The translations under genes were made by a program, and so were the position numbers. Under the pieces are notes generated by a model, which was given only the letters and a program-made list of their open reading frames with translations, ran no database searches and was not told the DNA's origin. From Psychrobacillus insolitus (GTDB taxonomy: Bacteria > Bacillota > Bacilli > Bacillales_A > Planococcaceae), in contig NZ_QKZI01000001.1 in assembly GCF_003254155.1 (NCBI RefSeq), positions 124,001 to 188,000 of the forward strand: a stretch of DNA of 64,000 nucleotides, written 5' to 3'. Positions 1-9,659 of the stretch are shown here, piece by piece (positions within the stretch are counted from its first letter, which is position 1; every line of letters starts with the position of its first letter).

Positions 1-756
1 ACTATTGCGGATGGGGTAGCGACAGTTACGATTAACCGTCCACCTGCAAATGCATTAGCACGAGGGGTAATTTTAGAAGTAAATGAAATGCTAGATGCAG
101 TTGAACATGATGACTCTGTACGAGTGATTTTGTTGAAAGGGGAAGGAAGATTCTTTTCTGCAGGAGCAGATATAAAAGAATTTACTTCTATTCCATCAGG
201 TAAGGAATTTTCTGAGCTTGCAGCAAGTGGTCAAGTAGTTTTCGAAAAAGTAGAACGATTTCCAAAACCAGTAATTGCTGCAATTCATGGTGCTGCCCTT
301 GGTGGAGGTTTAGAACTAGCGATGAGTTGTCATATTCGACTAGTTTCTGAAACTGCTAAAATTGGACTACCAGAATTACAATTAGGGCTAATTCCTGGTT
401 TTGCTGGTACACAACGTCTACCACGTTATGTAGGATTCGCTAAAGCTGCAGAAATGTTACTTTCTAGTGATCCGATTAGCGGAAAAGATGCAGCGCAGTT
501 TGGACTTGCAAATCATGCATATCCTGAAGAAGAATTGTTTGAACGAGCTCAGGAACTTGCTTCTAAAATAGCAAAGAAAAGTCCTGTCTCGGTAAAAGTA
601 GCACTAAATCTACTTCAATATGTTAAGCCTCAATCATATTATGATGGAGTAACAGCTGAAGCAAATTCATTTGGAACAGTCTTTGATTCTGAAGACGCCA
701 AAGAAGGTATTTCAGCATTTTTAGAAAAAAGACAACCAGTTTTTAAAGGGAAATAA
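1..756 (+). CDS. fadB: Enoyl-CoA hydratase FadB, 5' end outside window
   Basis: Crotonase-fold enoyl-CoA hydratase that hydrates trans-2-enoyl-CoA in fatty-acid beta-oxidation. The frame is open from base 1 with no start or ribosome site, so the true start lies upstream; 251 codons are visible. The oxyanion-hole segment FSAGADIKEF and the second glycine-rich segment HGAALGGGLELA are present, followed by the usual crotonase C-terminus. It sits 27 bp before etfB and etfA, the order of the B. subtilis lcfA-fadR-fadB-etfB-etfA operon, which supports fadB over other crotonases. A short-chain-specific or phenylacetate-pathway hydratase cannot be excluded from sequence alone. Confidence 0.85.
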   Translation, partial: TIADGVATVTINRPPANALARGVILEVNEMLDAVEHDDSVRVILLKGEGRFFSAGADIKEFTSIPSGKEFSELAASGQVVFEKVERFPKPVIAAIHGAALGGGLELAMSCHIRLVSETAKIGLPELQLGLIPGFAGTQRLPRYVGFAKAAEMLLSSDPISGKDAAQFGLANHAYPEEELFERAQELASKIAKKSPVSVKVALNLLQYVKPQSYYDGVTAEANSFGTVFDSEDAKEGISAFLEKRQPVFKGK

Positions 757-783
757 CAAAAATAAGCATCGGGGGACTTCTAA

Positions 784-1557
784 ATGAATATTTATGTATT
801 AGTGAAACGTACATTTGACACAGAGGAAAAAATTGTTGTAAGTGGCGGTAAAATTCAAGAAGACGGGGCAGAATTCATCATCAATCCATACGATGAATAT
901 GCAATTGAAGAAGCAATTCAAGTTCGTGACGCACAAGGTGGAGAAGTGACGGTTCTTACACTTGGTGGCGAAGATGCTGAAAAACAATTACGTACTGCGC
1001 TAGCAATGGGTGCTGATAAAGCAGTACTTATAAATATAGAAGACGATTTAGAGGAAGTAGATCAATTTGCAGCGGCATTTATTATTTCCGAGTATCTAAA
1101 AGACAAGAACCCGGATTTAATATTAGCTGGTAATGTAGCAATTGACGGTGGCTCAGGACAAGTTGGACCACGTCTTGCTGAACTACTTGGTATTAACTAT
1201 GTAACTACTATTACTAATCTTGAAATTGACGGGACAACTGTAACGATTAAACGTGATGTAGAAGGAGATACAGAAGTATTAGAAACTTCACTACCACTAT
1301 TAGTTACAGCTCAACAAGGATTAAACGAACCGCGTTATCCTTCATTACCAGGAATTATGAAAGCGAAGAAAAAACCACTTGAAGAAGTGGAACTAGATGA
1401 TCTTGATATTGATGAAGATGATGTAGAAGCAAAAATTGAAACAATTGAAATTTATTTACCTCCTAAAAAGGAAGCTGGAAAAGTATTAGCGGGTGACCTA
1501 GCTGACCAAGTGAGAGAGCTAGTTGAGTTACTTCATTCGGAAGCAAAAGTTATTTAA
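784..1557 (+). CDS. etfB: Electron transfer flavoprotein beta subunit
   Basis: Small subunit of the EtfAB heterodimer, which carries electrons from acyl-CoA dehydrogenases to the respiratory chain. The 257-residue length is normal. The family signature around residues 181-198 (NEPRYPSLPGIMKAKKKP) is intact, as is the N-terminal nucleotide-binding fold (VLVKRTFDTEEK, then LGGEDAEKQLRTALAMGADKA). The ATG follows a GGGGG ribosome site. It lies between fadB and etfA, consistent with co-transcription for beta-oxidation. Confidence 0.93.
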   Translation: MNIYVLVKRTFDTEEKIVVSGGKIQEDGAEFIINPYDEYAIEEAIQVRDAQGGEVTVLTLGGEDAEKQLRTALAMGADKAVLINIEDDLEEVDQFAAAFIISEYLKDKNPDLILAGNVAIDGGSGQVGPRLAELLGINYVTTITNLEIDGTTVTIKRDVEGDTEVLETSLPLLVTAQQGLNEPRYPSLPGIMKAKKKPLEEVELDDLDIDEDDVEAKIETIEIYLPPKKEAGKVLAGDLADQVRELVELLHSEAKVI

Positions 1558-1633
1558 TCTTTTTCAAGAAGACACGCATTGGCGAATTTGATTTGAACTC
1601 ACATTCATATTCATAAATAGGAGGAAAAAAACC

Positions 1634-2611
1634 ATGTCTAAAAAAGTATTAGTTTTAGGGGAAGCACGTGAAGGTGCTTTACGTAATGTATCATATGAAG
1701 CAATCGCTGCTGCAAAGACAATTTCTGGCGGTGGAGAAGTAGTTAGTGTACTATTAGGAGATTCAGTGAAAGATTTAGCTGGGGAACTAGTAAAATTTGG
1801 AGCAGATCGCGTTATTACTGTGGAACACCCACATTTAAAACAATATACTTCAGATGGTTATGGACAAGCTATATTAGCGGTTATCGAGCAAGAAAGTCCA
1901 GAAGCAATCGTATTTGGTCACACAGCTTTAGGAAAAGATTTATCTCCTAAAATTGCTAGTAAACTACAAATAGGTTTAGTTTCAGATGTTACTTCAATAG
2001 AAGGAGAAGGCGATGATGCAGTTTATATTCGTCCGATCTACTCTGGTAAAGCTTTCGAAAAGGTCAAAGTGAAGAATGGTATTCAGTTCATTACAATTCG
2101 CCCGAACAATATTGCACCACTTGTAAAAGATGATAGCAAAACAGGGGACGTAACTTCACTATCTGTAGATATTACGAGCCTTCGTACAATTATTAAAGAA
2201 GTTGTACGTAAATCTTCTGAAGGTGTAGATTTATCGGAAGCAAAAGTTGTTATCGCTGGTGGTCGTGGAGTGAAGAGTGAAGAAGGATTCAAACCATTAC
2301 AAGAGCTTGCTAATGTACTTGGTGGAGCTGTTGGAGCATCACGCGGTGCATGTGATGCTGACTACTGTGATTACTCATTACAAATTGGGCAAACTGGTAA
2401 AGTAGTAACACCAGACCTTTACATTGCTGCTGGTATTTCTGGAGCAATCCAACATCTAGCTGGTATGTCTAACTCGAAAATTATTGTTGCGATCAATAAA
2501 GATCCGGAAGCAAATATTTTCAAAGTTGCTGACTATGGTATCGTTGGAGACCTATTCGAAGTTATTCCAATGCTTACTGAAGAGTTCAAAAAATTAAAAG
2601 TAAACGCATAA
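1634..2611 (+). CDS. etfA: Electron transfer flavoprotein alpha subunit
   Basis: Large FAD-binding subunit of EtfAB, 325 residues, usual length. The N-terminal half carries the ETF alpha/beta fold. The C-terminal half carries the FAD-binding signature, with GISGAIQH near residue 267 and [20 protein letters not shown] after it. A strong AGGAGG precedes the ATG by about 10 bp. It follows etfB after 76 bp and ends the operon: a strong intrinsic terminator begins 8 bp past the stop. Confidence 0.94.
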   Translation: MSKKVLVLGEAREGALRNVSYEAIAAAKTISGGGEVVSVLLGDSVKDLAGELVKFGADRVITVEHPHLKQYTSDGYGQAILAVIEQESPEAIVFGHTALGKDLSPKIASKLQIGLVSDVTSIEGEGDDAVYIRPIYSGKAFEKVKVKNGIQFITIRPNNIAPLVKDDSKTGDVTSLSVDITSLRTIIKEVVRKSSEGVDLSEAKVVIAGGRGVKSEEGFKPLQELANVLGGAVGASRGACDADYCDYSLQIGQTGKVVTPDLYIAAGISGAIQHLAGMSNSKIIVAINKDPEANIFKVADYGIVGDLFEVIPMLTEEFKKLKVNA

Positions 2612-2618
2612 GTATAGT

Positions 2619-2652
2619 AACTCGACTCTGTAAAAGGAGTCGAGTTTTTTTG
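2619..2652 (+). terminator. Rho-independent terminator after etfA
   Basis: A perfect 10-bp stem (AACTCGACTC / GAGTCGAGTT) with an 8-base loop is followed directly by a run of T. It separates the fad-etf operon from trxA. Confidence 0.92.
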
Positions 2653-2688
2653 TTTGCAAGCTAAATTGTAGATAGACTTCTGTCTCTC

Positions 2689-2697
2689 TGCTATAAT
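2689..2697 (+). promoter_or_regulatory. Extended -10 promoter of trxA
   Basis: TGCTATAAT is a TGn-extended consensus -10 about 33 bp upstream of the trxA start. No good -35 stands at 17 bp. TTGTAG at 2666-2671 is spaced 20 bp, so the extended -10 probably dominates. Confidence 0.6.
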
Positions 2698-2729
2698 CAA
2701 AACATAGTTTGACGAAGGAGGAAATTTAA

Positions 2730-3044
2730 ATGACAATTGTACATGCAACAGATAATAGTTTTCCACAAGATATTGAAAAAGGTCTAGTATTAGTAGACTT
2801 TTGGGCAACATGGTGTGGGCCTTGTAAAATGATCGCTCCTGTTTTAGAGGAACTAGACGCTGAAATGAGCGAAACAGTTAAAATCGTAAAAGTAGACGTA
2901 GATGCTAACCAAGCAACTGCAAGTCAATTCGGTATTATGTCTATTCCAACTTTACTAATATTTAAAGATGGTCAACCAGTAGACAAAGTTGTTGGCTTCC
3001 AACCAAAAGAAGCTTTAGTGCAATTAGTACAAAAAAACGCATAA
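2730..3044 (+). CDS. trxA: Thioredoxin
   Basis: Cytoplasmic dithiol-disulfide oxidoreductase of 104 residues. The WCGPC redox centre is at residues 28-32 and the cis-proline loop (SIPTLLIF) near residue 73; both are intact. An AAGGAGG ribosome site precedes the ATG. It has its own extended -10 promoter and sits between etfA and uvrC, as in B. subtilis, where it is monocistronic and essential. Confidence 0.96.
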   Translation: MTIVHATDNSFPQDIEKGLVLVDFWATWCGPCKMIAPVLEELDAEMSETVKIVKVDVDANQATASQFGIMSIPTLLIFKDGQPVDKVVGFQPKEALVQLVQKNA

Positions 3045-3052
3045 TATGAAAG

Positions 3053-3085
3053 GCGGGTTCCTCTAAGGTTCCCGTTTTTTTTTAC
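3053..3085 (+). terminator. Probable terminator after trxA
   Basis: A CGGG..CC / GG..CCCG hairpin, interrupted by two T-T mismatches, is followed by nine T residues. It is less perfect than neighbouring terminators but sits just after the trxA stop. Confidence 0.6.
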
Positions 3086-3134
3086 AAATTTAAGATAGTA
3101 AAATGCTTTTTTACTAGCATGAGCGGGTGAAAAT

Positions 3135-4907
3135 ATGAATGAATTAATCGAACAAAAATGTGCGATCCTACCAGATCAGCCAGGTTGTTATTTGATGAAA
3201 GATAGACAAGGAACGATTATATATGTAGGGAAAGCAAAAATATTAAAAAATCGTGTGCGCTCCTATTTTACAGGGTCTCACGATGGAAAAACACAAAGGC
3301 TTGTACAAGACATAGTTGACTTCGAATATATCGTTACATCGTCAGAGCTGGAAGCGTTAATACTGGAACTTCATCTTATAAAAAAACATGATCCCAAGTA
3401 TAATGTTATGCTAAAAGACGATAAAACGTACCCATACATTAAGATTACGGCCGAACAAAATCCAAAGCTTATCATTACAAGGCAAGTAAAAAAAGACAAA
3501 GGGAAATATTTTGGACCCTATCCAAATTCACACGCTGCGCATGAAACAAAAAAACTACTAGATCGTTTATATCCGCTTAGAAAGTGCCAAAAGTTGCCAA
3601 GTAGAGTTTGTTTGTATTTTCATATGGGGCAATGTTTAGCACCATGTGTGAAGGAAGTTGAGGATTCCACTTATAGCGAAATAATCCATGAAATTTCAAG
3701 TTTCCTAAATGGTGGACATTCGCAAGTGAAAAATGATTTATCGGTGAAAATGCATGCTGCTGCCGAAAGCTTAGAATTTGAACGAGCGAAAGAATATCGA
3801 GATCAAATATCACATATTGAACTTGTGATGGAAAAGCAAAAAATGACAATGAATGATTTTACAAGTCGTGACGTATTTGGGTACACAGTTGATAAAGGAT
3901 GGATGTGTGTCCAAGTATTCTTTATCCGCCAAGGGAAACTGATTGAAAGAGATGTATCATTATTTCCTATGTATCGTGATCCAGACGAGGAGTTTCTTAC
4001 ATTTTTAGGTCAATTTTATGCGAAACCTGAGCATATTAAGCCAAAAGAGATTTATGTACCTATTGATACAGATATACAGTTAGCTACTGACCTTTTAGAA
4101 TTAAAAGTTATTGTGCCGCAAAAAGGGGCAAAAAAGAATTTAGTTGAACTGGCGGAAAAAAATGCTGTATTAGCTTTAAGTGAGAAATTCCATCTTATTG
4201 AAAGACAAGAAGAGCGAACTATAGGTGCTGTTGAAGAATTGGGAGAAATCATAGGTATTGCGACGCCAAGTCGTATAGAAGCATTTGATAATTCCCATAT
4301 CCATGGGACAGATGCTGTTTCCGCTATGGTGGTTTTTGTCGATGGTAGAGCGTATAAAAAAGATTATCGAAAATATAAAACAAAAACTGCTGCCAAACAT
4401 GATGATTACGGTGCGATGAGAGAAGTTGTCCGTAGAAGATATATAAGGGTTTTAAAAGAAGATCTTCCATTGCCGGATTTAATCATCATTGACGGTGGGA
4501 AAGGTCAAATAGAAGCTGCACGCGAAATAATTGAAGATGAGTTAGGTTTAGACATCCCGATTGCAGGACTTGCAAAGGATGGAAAACATCAAACTTCCCA
4601 ACTAATTTATGGCGATCCTCTTGGACTAATCCCTATGAAACGGACTAGTGAGGCCTTTTATTTATTGCAAAGAATTCAAGATGAGGTCCATCGTTTTGCG
4701 ATTACATTCCATAGACAACAAAGGGGAAAAAATTCAATTTCATCTTCACTTGATGGAATTGAAGGAATTGGTCCAATACGAAAAAAAATGCTCTTAAAAC
4801 ATTTTGGTTCCCTAAAAAAAATGCAGGCTGCAGATAAAGATGCATTTATAGAATCGGGACTAAGTGAGAAGTTAGCTACTATGATGGTAGAACATTTTCA
4901 AAAATAG
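3135..4907 (+). CDS. uvrC: Excinuclease ABC subunit C
   Basis: Dual-incision nuclease of UvrABC nucleotide excision repair, 590 residues, full length. In order: GIY-YIG nuclease domain (about residues 14-92, starting [19 protein letters not shown]); the Cys-rich linker ([21 protein letters not shown]); a UVR helical hairpin for UvrB contact (about 197-232, [15 protein letters not shown]); an RNase H-like 5' nuclease domain ([19 protein letters not shown]); and C-terminal tandem helix-hairpin-helix motifs (about 545-590). The ATG has only a modest GAGCGGG ribosome site. The adjacent trxA-uvrC-lysC order matches B. subtilis. Confidence 0.96.
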   Translation: MNELIEQKCAILPDQPGCYLMKDRQGTIIYVGKAKILKNRVRSYFTGSHDGKTQRLVQDIVDFEYIVTSSELEALILELHLIKKHDPKYNVMLKDDKTYPYIKITAEQNPKLIITRQVKKDKGKYFGPYPNSHAAHETKKLLDRLYPLRKCQKLPSRVCLYFHMGQCLAPCVKEVEDSTYSEIIHEISSFLNGGHSQVKNDLSVKMHAAAESLEFERAKEYRDQISHIELVMEKQKMTMNDFTSRDVFGYTVDKGWMCVQVFFIRQGKLIERDVSLFPMYRDPDEEFLTFLGQFYAKPEHIKPKEIYVPIDTDIQLATDLLELKVIVPQKGAKKNLVELAEKNAVLALSEKFHLIERQEERTIGAVEELGEIIGIATPSRIEAFDNSHIHGTDAVSAMVVFVDGRAYKKDYRKYKTKTAAKHDDYGAMREVVRRRYIRVLKEDLPLPDLIIIDGGKGQIEAAREIIEDELGLDIPIAGLAKDGKHQTSQLIYGDPLGLIPMKRTSEAFYLLQRIQDEVHRFAITFHRQQRGKNSISSSLDGIEGIGPIRKKMLLKHFGSLKKMQAADKDAFIESGLSEKLATMMVEHFQK

Positions 4908-5018
4908 TCTATTGTCTTCTGATTAGCCTTATGGTATGTTTGTTACAATTTCATATTCGCTTTTTACACTATTTACTAGTGAATTCCGGAGACAAATATG
5001 CTTTGGTGTAATTAATAA

Positions 5019-5195
5019 GTGAAGATAGAGGTGCGGATAGATAATAGTATTCAACAGGAGGATGAGAAGATCTGCTGATTGTTGACGAAAGGGTCGTTCG
5101 CCGAAATATAGAAAGGCTTTTCCTTTTCTATATTGGTGCTACATTTAACAAATGTAGGATTGTCAGAATATGGTATTCTGGAGGGCTATCTCAAA
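5019..5195 (+). promoter_or_regulatory. Lysine riboswitch (L box)
   Basis: The leader carries the hallmark L-box segments in order: AGATAGAGGTGCG, AGTA, AGGATGAGAAGATCTG, GACGAAAGG...CGCCGAAA, and the 3' CTGGAGGGCTATCTCA strand that closes P1. A terminator hairpin lies about 30 bp downstream, ahead of lysC, so lysine binding would favour termination of lysC transcription. The identification rests on motif order and the downstream aspartokinase. Confidence 0.92.
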
Positions 5196-5223
5196 TGGAC
5201 AATTTTTTGACCTAAATTGAGAC

Positions 5224-5259
5224 AATGCTTTTCACGAAATGTGAAAGGCATTTTTTTTA
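5224..5259 (+). terminator. Riboswitch-controlled terminator ahead of lysC
   Basis: A 12-bp stem (AATGCTTTTCAC / GTGAAAGGCATT, one G-T pair) with loop GAAAT and a T8 tract. It lies between the L box and the lysC ribosome site, so it is the expression platform of the lysine riboswitch. Confidence 0.88.
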
Positions 5260-5297
5260 CCCTACAGACTCAGATTGCAAAAAGGGAGAAGATATTC

Positions 5298-6515
5298 TTG
5301 AGTAAAATTGTAATGAAGTTTGGTGGTACGTCTATTGCAACAACAGATAAAATTAAACATGTTGCAACTCGTATTAGTAAAGAAAAAGCAGCGGGACATG
5401 AAATTGTCGTCGTCGTATCTGCAATGGGCAAAACAACGGACGAATTAGTTCGATTGGCAAATGAAATATCAGAAAATCCTTCAAAAAGAGAAATGGATAT
5501 GCTTCTATCTACTGGTGAACAAGTAACGATGGCATTACTTGCAATCCAATTAAACCAATTGGGTCATGAAGCAATTTCTTTAACAGGATGGCAAGCAGGG
5601 CTACAAACTGATTTAGTACATCGGAATGCCCGAATAGAAAAATTAGATGCAAAAAATATTTTAAATTTACTTTCGGACAATAAAATTGTCATTGTCGCTG
5701 GTTTTCAAGGGGTCTCAGCGGACGGGCAAATAACGACGCTTGGCCGAGGGGGATCAGATACTACTGCTGTAGCAATTGCAGCATCTATAGAAGCTGATGT
5801 GTGCGATGTATATACGGATGTGGATGGTATTTATACATCTGACCCAAGATTTGTACCGACTGCAAGGAAATTAGACGAACTAGAGTATGACGAAATGTTA
5901 GAACTTGCTAATCTAGGAGCGGGAGTTTTATCGCCACGAGCAGTAGAATTTGCAAAAAATCATAAAATTCCTTTACGTGTACGTTCTAGTTATAATGAAG
6001 GTATTGGAACAGTTTTGAAGGGGGAAGTAGACTTGGAAAATAATCTAGTTGTTCGAGGGGTAGCATTTGAAGCAGACATTGTTCGATTAACGATGGAATA
6101 TGAAGTGCCATTCAATGACTCCCTAGCGAAAATTTTTACAACACTCGCTGCTAATCATATTAACGTTGATATTATTGTTCAATCTATTGTCGATGGCAAA
6201 AAACCTACAGTATCTTTTTCGATTAAAAAGGAATGGTTAGCTGAAACGATTACAGTTTTAGAATCTAACAAAGAGGCACTAGGATTTACATTTGCAGATT
6301 TTGAAGTAGGACTTGCAAAAGTATCAATTGTGGGTTCTGGTATGGTTTCCAACCCTGGAGTGGCTGCCCAGATGTTTGATCGTCTTCAAAAAGAAAGTAT
6401 TCCAGTCAAAATGGTTAGCACCTCTGAGATAAAAGTTTCAGTTGTTATTCCACAAGATGACATGATTCGCGCTGCAAATGCGCTTCATGATGAATTTGGT
6501 TTAGCGTTGGTATAA
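5298..6515 (+). CDS. lysC: Lysine-sensitive aspartokinase II
   Basis: Phosphorylates aspartate in the first step of the lysine/threonine/methionine/diaminopimelate pathway. I chose the TTG at 5298 (405 residues): it follows a GGGAGAA ribosome site, whereas the frame upstream runs through the riboswitch terminator. The kinase domain starts with KFGGTS at residue 7 and includes TLGRGGSDTTAVAIAA. Two ACT domains fill about residues 265-405 (VSIVGSGM opens the second). An internal TTG at 6033 with an AAGGGGGAAG ribosome site could start a separate beta subunit, as in B. subtilis LysC. The lysine riboswitch upstream fits the lysine-responsive isozyme. Confidence 0.94.
   Translation: MSKIVMKFGGTSIATTDKIKHVATRISKEKAAGHEIVVVVSAMGKTTDELVRLANEISENPSKREMDMLLSTGEQVTMALLAIQLNQLGHEAISLTGWQAGLQTDLVHRNARIEKLDAKNILNLLSDNKIVIVAGFQGVSADGQITTLGRGGSDTTAVAIAASIEADVCDVYTDVDGIYTSDPRFVPTARKLDELEYDEMLELANLGAGVLSPRAVEFAKNHKIPLRVRSSYNEGIGTVLKGEVDLENNLVVRGVAFEADIVRLTMEYEVPFNDSLAKIFTTLAANHINVDIIVQSIVDGKKPTVSFSIKKEWLAETITVLESNKEALGFTFADFEVGLAKVSIVGSGMVSNPGVAAQMFDRLQKESIPVKMVSTSEIKVSVVIPQDDMIRAANALHDEFGLALV
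6018..6035 (+). promoter_or_regulatory. Internal ribosome site and TTG for LysC beta subunit
   Basis: AAGGGGGAAG at 6018-6027 stands 5 bp before an in-frame TTG (codon 246 of lysC), immediately before NNLVVRGVAFE. B. subtilis aspartokinase II makes its beta subunit from an in-phase internal start at the equivalent place. Retention of a purine-rich site at this point supports the same arrangement here. Confidence 0.6.
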
Positions 6516-6517
6516 AT

Positions 6518-6560
6518 ATAAGTAAAAGGGCTATCCAATTTGGATAGCCCTTTTACTTAT
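6518..6560. terminator. Bidirectional terminator between lysC and yslB
   Basis: A perfect 21-bp inverted repeat with A-rich and T-rich outer arms stands between two convergent genes. It can serve lysC on the plus strand and yslB on the minus strand; the yslB stop overlaps its right end. Confidence 0.9.
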
Positions 6561-6970
6561 ATGATTGTTTTTACATCCCACTTTAACTGGAATGTAACGA
6601 TGCCATTTTTTTTAACTTGTTCATCATAGCATTCTGTTAAAAAACCACTGATTTTTTGTTGTTGTTCCGCAAGAAAACCCGCTTCTAATCGATGTGTTCT
6701 ACTTACTCCACTTTGTGGGAGATTGTACGTTTGTAAACTATAGTAAGCAGAATCTTTTGTCGTTTTGTCGAGGGTTAAAGTTCCCCAACCTGCTTGTTGA
6801 AAGAAAGTTATTGCTTCTTCCATTATGTATAATGGGAATTTACGAGCAAGATCCTTACCTGCCCAATATAAAATATCTTTTTCATGTTTTCCAAGAATAG
6901 AAGCAAGTACGTGATCTCTAATTAGTTCATATCCAAAGGAGGTTACATGCGATTGTTCCTCTTCATTCAT
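6557..6970 (-). CDS. yslB: YslB-like DUF2507 protein
   Basis: 137-residue protein matching the YslB/DUF2507 family, placed between lysC and sdhC as in B. subtilis. The conserved segment ILYWAGKDLARKFPL lies near residue 32, and the fold is expected to be V4R/TRAPP-like. The minus-strand ATG follows an AAGAAGTGATG ribosome site. It is convergent with lysC and shares a bidirectional terminator. Its biochemical function is not known to me. Confidence 0.8.
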   Translation of the reverse strand: MNEEEQSHVTSFGYELIRDHVLASILGKHEKDILYWAGKDLARKFPLYIMEEAITFFQQAGWGTLTLDKTTKDSAYYSLQTYNLPQSGVSRTHRLEAGFLAEQQQKISGFLTECYDEQVKKNGIVTFQLKWDVKTII

Positions 6971-7109
6971 GTAGCATCACTTCTTTCGTATGTAATCAAC
7001 CTATTTTAACAAAAATAATACTATGAGTATACGAGTAGTTTGTGAAAATAATTACAATTTGCAACATGAAAATGAAATATAAAAGATTCAGTAAAATCGC
7101 CAAGATGTC

Positions 7110-7138
7110 TTGACGCTCTAAATTGTTGAGAGTACAAT
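7110..7138 (+). promoter_or_regulatory. Sigma-A promoter of sdhCAB
   Basis: TTGACG and TACAAT are separated by exactly 17 bp, about 110 bp upstream of the sdhC start. The long leader can fold GAACAG (near 7171) against CTGTTC (near 7212), leaving room for post-transcriptional control. Confidence 0.75.
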
Positions 7139-7250
7139 GGTTATGTCTTAAATTCGTAACATGATGATGTGAACAGTCTATGTATTCTATTTTTTTTACT
7201 CTGATAGAAATCTGTTCAGAACATTGCAAAATCCGAGGGGGGTAACTGTT

Positions 7251-7862
7251 TTGTCGAAAGATCGCGAATTTTATTGGCGCCGATTACACTCACTATTGGG
7301 AATTATTCCTGTAGGACTGTTTTTGACGCAACATTTAGTAGTTAACCATTTTGCTACTAGAGGAGAAGAATCATTTAATGCTGCAACACATTTTATGGAG
7401 AGTTTACCGTTTAAAATATTTTTAGAGATATTCGTAATCTTCTTGCCATTAATGTTCCATGCTTTTTATGGTGTTTATATTGCATTTACAGCGAAGAATA
7501 ACACGAAAAACTTTGGTACTCTACGTAATTATTTATTTGTTTTACAACGCTTTACGGGAATTTTTCTTGTCGTGTTTATTGTATGGCATGTATTTGAAAC
7601 AAGATTCCAAGCCGCAATTGGAGCAAAAGAAGTTAATTTTAATATGATGGCAGAGATTTTATCAAATCCGTGGATGTTAGGGTTCTATATTGTAGGTGTT
7701 ATTTCAGCTACATTCCATCTTGCTAACGGAATTTGGTCCTTCTTAGTAAGTTGGGGTATTACTCAATCTGCACAATCACAAAAAATTGCTACATATGTAA
7801 CATTAGTAATCTTCTTAGCGTTATCGGTAGTTGGTGTACAAGCTCTTTTAGCATTCGTATAA
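7251..7862 (+). CDS. sdhC: Succinate dehydrogenase cytochrome b558 subunit
   Basis: Membrane anchor and di-haem cytochrome b558 of complex II, where menaquinone is reduced. I chose TTG 7251 (203 residues, LSKDREFYWRRLHSLLG) because it lies 9 bp after a GAGGGGGG ribosome site. Five hydrophobic helices are visible, with histidines placed as axial haem ligands (LHSLLG, QHLVVNH, FHAFYG, WHVFE, FHLANG). It is the single-anchor Bacillus type without a separate SdhD. It is first in the sdhC-sdhA-sdhB operon. Confidence 0.95.
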   Translation: MSKDREFYWRRLHSLLGIIPVGLFLTQHLVVNHFATRGEESFNAATHFMESLPFKIFLEIFVIFLPLMFHAFYGVYIAFTAKNNTKNFGTLRNYLFVLQRFTGIFLVVFIVWHVFETRFQAAIGAKEVNFNMMAEILSNPWMLGFYIVGVISATFHLANGIWSFLVSWGITQSAQSQKIATYVTLVIFLALSVVGVQALLAFV

Positions 7863-7895
7863 GAACTACTACTTAAATGAGGAGTGAGATATAGC

Positions 7896-9644
7896 ATGGC
7901 GAAAAGTAAACTTATTGTTGTCGGCGGTGGATTAGCCGGATTAATGGCAACAATGAAAGCGGCCGAAGATGGTACGCATGTAGATCTATTTTCATTAGTT
8001 CCAGTAAAACGTTCCCACTCAGTTTGTGCGCAAGGCGGCATAAACGGGGCAGTAAATACAAAAGGTGAAGGAGATTCACCGACAGTTCACTTAGATGACA
8101 CTGTATATGGTGGAGACTTCTTAGCAAATCAACGTCCAGTAAAAGCAATGGCAGATGCTGCACCAGGGATCATATCATTATTTGATCGTATGGGTGTAAT
8201 GTTTAACCGTACTCCAGAAGGATTGTTAGACTTCCGTCGTTTCGGTGGAACAATGATGCACCGTACAGCTTTCGCTGGTGCAACTACTGGTCAACAATTA
8301 CTTTATGCTTTGGATGAGCAAGTGCGTAGTCATGAAGTAGCAGGTCTTGTAACGAAATTTGAAGGATGGGAATTCCTTGGAATAGTTAAAGACAATGAAG
8401 GCGTTTGTCGTGGTATTAAGGCACAAAACCTTCAAACTATGGAAATTAAAGTATTCCGTGGAGATGCGGTTATTATGGCTACTGGTGGTCCTGGGATTAT
8501 TTTCGGGAAAACTACTAACTCTATTATTAACACTGGTTCTGCAGCATCAATCGTATATCAACAAGGGGCTTACTATGCAAATGGAGAATTTATTCAAATT
8601 CACCCAACTGCAATCCCTGGTGACGATAAATTACGATTAATGTCAGAGTCTGCACGTGGTGAAGGTGGACGTATTTGGACATATAAAGACGGTAAACCTT
8701 GGTACTTCCTAGAAGAAAAATATCCTGCATACGGTAATTTAGTTCCACGTGATATTGCAACACGTGAAATCTTCGACGTATGTGTTAACCAAAAACTTGG
8801 TATCAACGGAGAAAACATGGTATATCTAGATCTTTCACATAAAGATCCACATGAACTAGATGTTAAACTTGGTGGTATCATCGAAATTTATGAAAAATTC
8901 ACTGGTGATGACCCTCGTAAAGTACCAATGAAAATCTTCCCAGCAGTTCACTATTCTATGGGCGGACTTTGGGTTGATGATGATCAAATGACGAACATTC
9001 CTGGTCTATTTGCTGCAGGTGAATGTGATTATTCACAACATGGTGCAAACCGTTTAGGAGCTAACTCATTACTATCTGCTGTATTTGGCGGAAGTGTTGC
9101 AGGCCCTAATGCAGTTAAATATATGAAGAATCTTAAAACTCATGTGGAAGATATGGACTCTGCTATTTTTGATGCAGAGATTAAACTTGAGCAAGAGAAA
9201 TGGGATAAAACAATAGCGATGCAAGGTACTGAAAATGCTTACTTGATTCACAAAGAATTAGGTGAGTGGATGACTGATAACGTAACCGTTGTTCGTTATA
9301 ATGACAGACTTGAAGCTACGGATAAGAAAATTCAAGAGTTACTTGAAAGATATGAGCATATTAATATGGATGATACGCAACAATGGTCTAACCAAGGTGC
9401 ATCATTTACACGTCAATTAAAAAATATGCTTTACTTAGCACGAGTAATTACTCTAGGAGCGCTTAACCGAAATGAGAGTCGTGGTGCACATTACAAACCT
9501 GATTTCCCAGAACGTAATGATGAAGAGTTCTTGAAGACAACAATGGCTAAATACGACCCAGCTACTGGAGCTCCGATTTTCCATTTTGAAGAAGTAGAGA
9601 TATCTCTTATTGCACCTCGTAAACGTGATTATTCTGCTACTTAA
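7896..9644 (+). CDS. sdhA: Succinate dehydrogenase flavoprotein subunit
   Basis: FAD-containing catalytic subunit that oxidises succinate to fumarate. The ATG at 7896 (582 residues) is preferred to a GTG 12 bp upstream, which overlaps the GAGGAG ribosome site. Visible features are the N-terminal dinucleotide fold (VVGGGLAGLMA), the histidyl-FAD segment (RSHSVCAQGGINGA), substrate-site segments (HPTAIPG, RGEGGRIW) and the cap/C-terminal HYSMGGLWV and GANRLGANSLL. The order C-A-B is typical of Bacillales. Confidence 0.97.
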   Translation: MAKSKLIVVGGGLAGLMATMKAAEDGTHVDLFSLVPVKRSHSVCAQGGINGAVNTKGEGDSPTVHLDDTVYGGDFLANQRPVKAMADAAPGIISLFDRMGVMFNRTPEGLLDFRRFGGTMMHRTAFAGATTGQQLLYALDEQVRSHEVAGLVTKFEGWEFLGIVKDNEGVCRGIKAQNLQTMEIKVFRGDAVIMATGGPGIIFGKTTNSIINTGSAASIVYQQGAYYANGEFIQIHPTAIPGDDKLRLMSESARGEGGRIWTYKDGKPWYFLEEKYPAYGNLVPRDIATREIFDVCVNQKLGINGENMVYLDLSHKDPHELDVKLGGIIEIYEKFTGDDPRKVPMKIFPAVHYSMGGLWVDDDQMTNIPGLFAAGECDYSQHGANRLGANSLLSAVFGGSVAGPNAVKYMKNLKTHVEDMDSAIFDAEIKLEQEKWDKTIAMQGTENAYLIHKELGEWMTDNVTVVRYNDRLEATDKKIQELLERYEHINMDDTQQWSNQGASFTRQLKNMLYLARVITLGALNRNESRGAHYKPDFPERNDEEFLKTTMAKYDPATGAPIFHFEEVEISLIAPRKRDYSAT

Positions 9645-9659
9645 AGGAGAGAATTAAAG

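Noticed and set aside
5217-5297. 27-codon N-terminal extension of lysC from TTG 5217
   Set aside because: It would be encoded in the riboswitch terminator hairpin; the TTG at 5298 has the ribosome site and matches family length.
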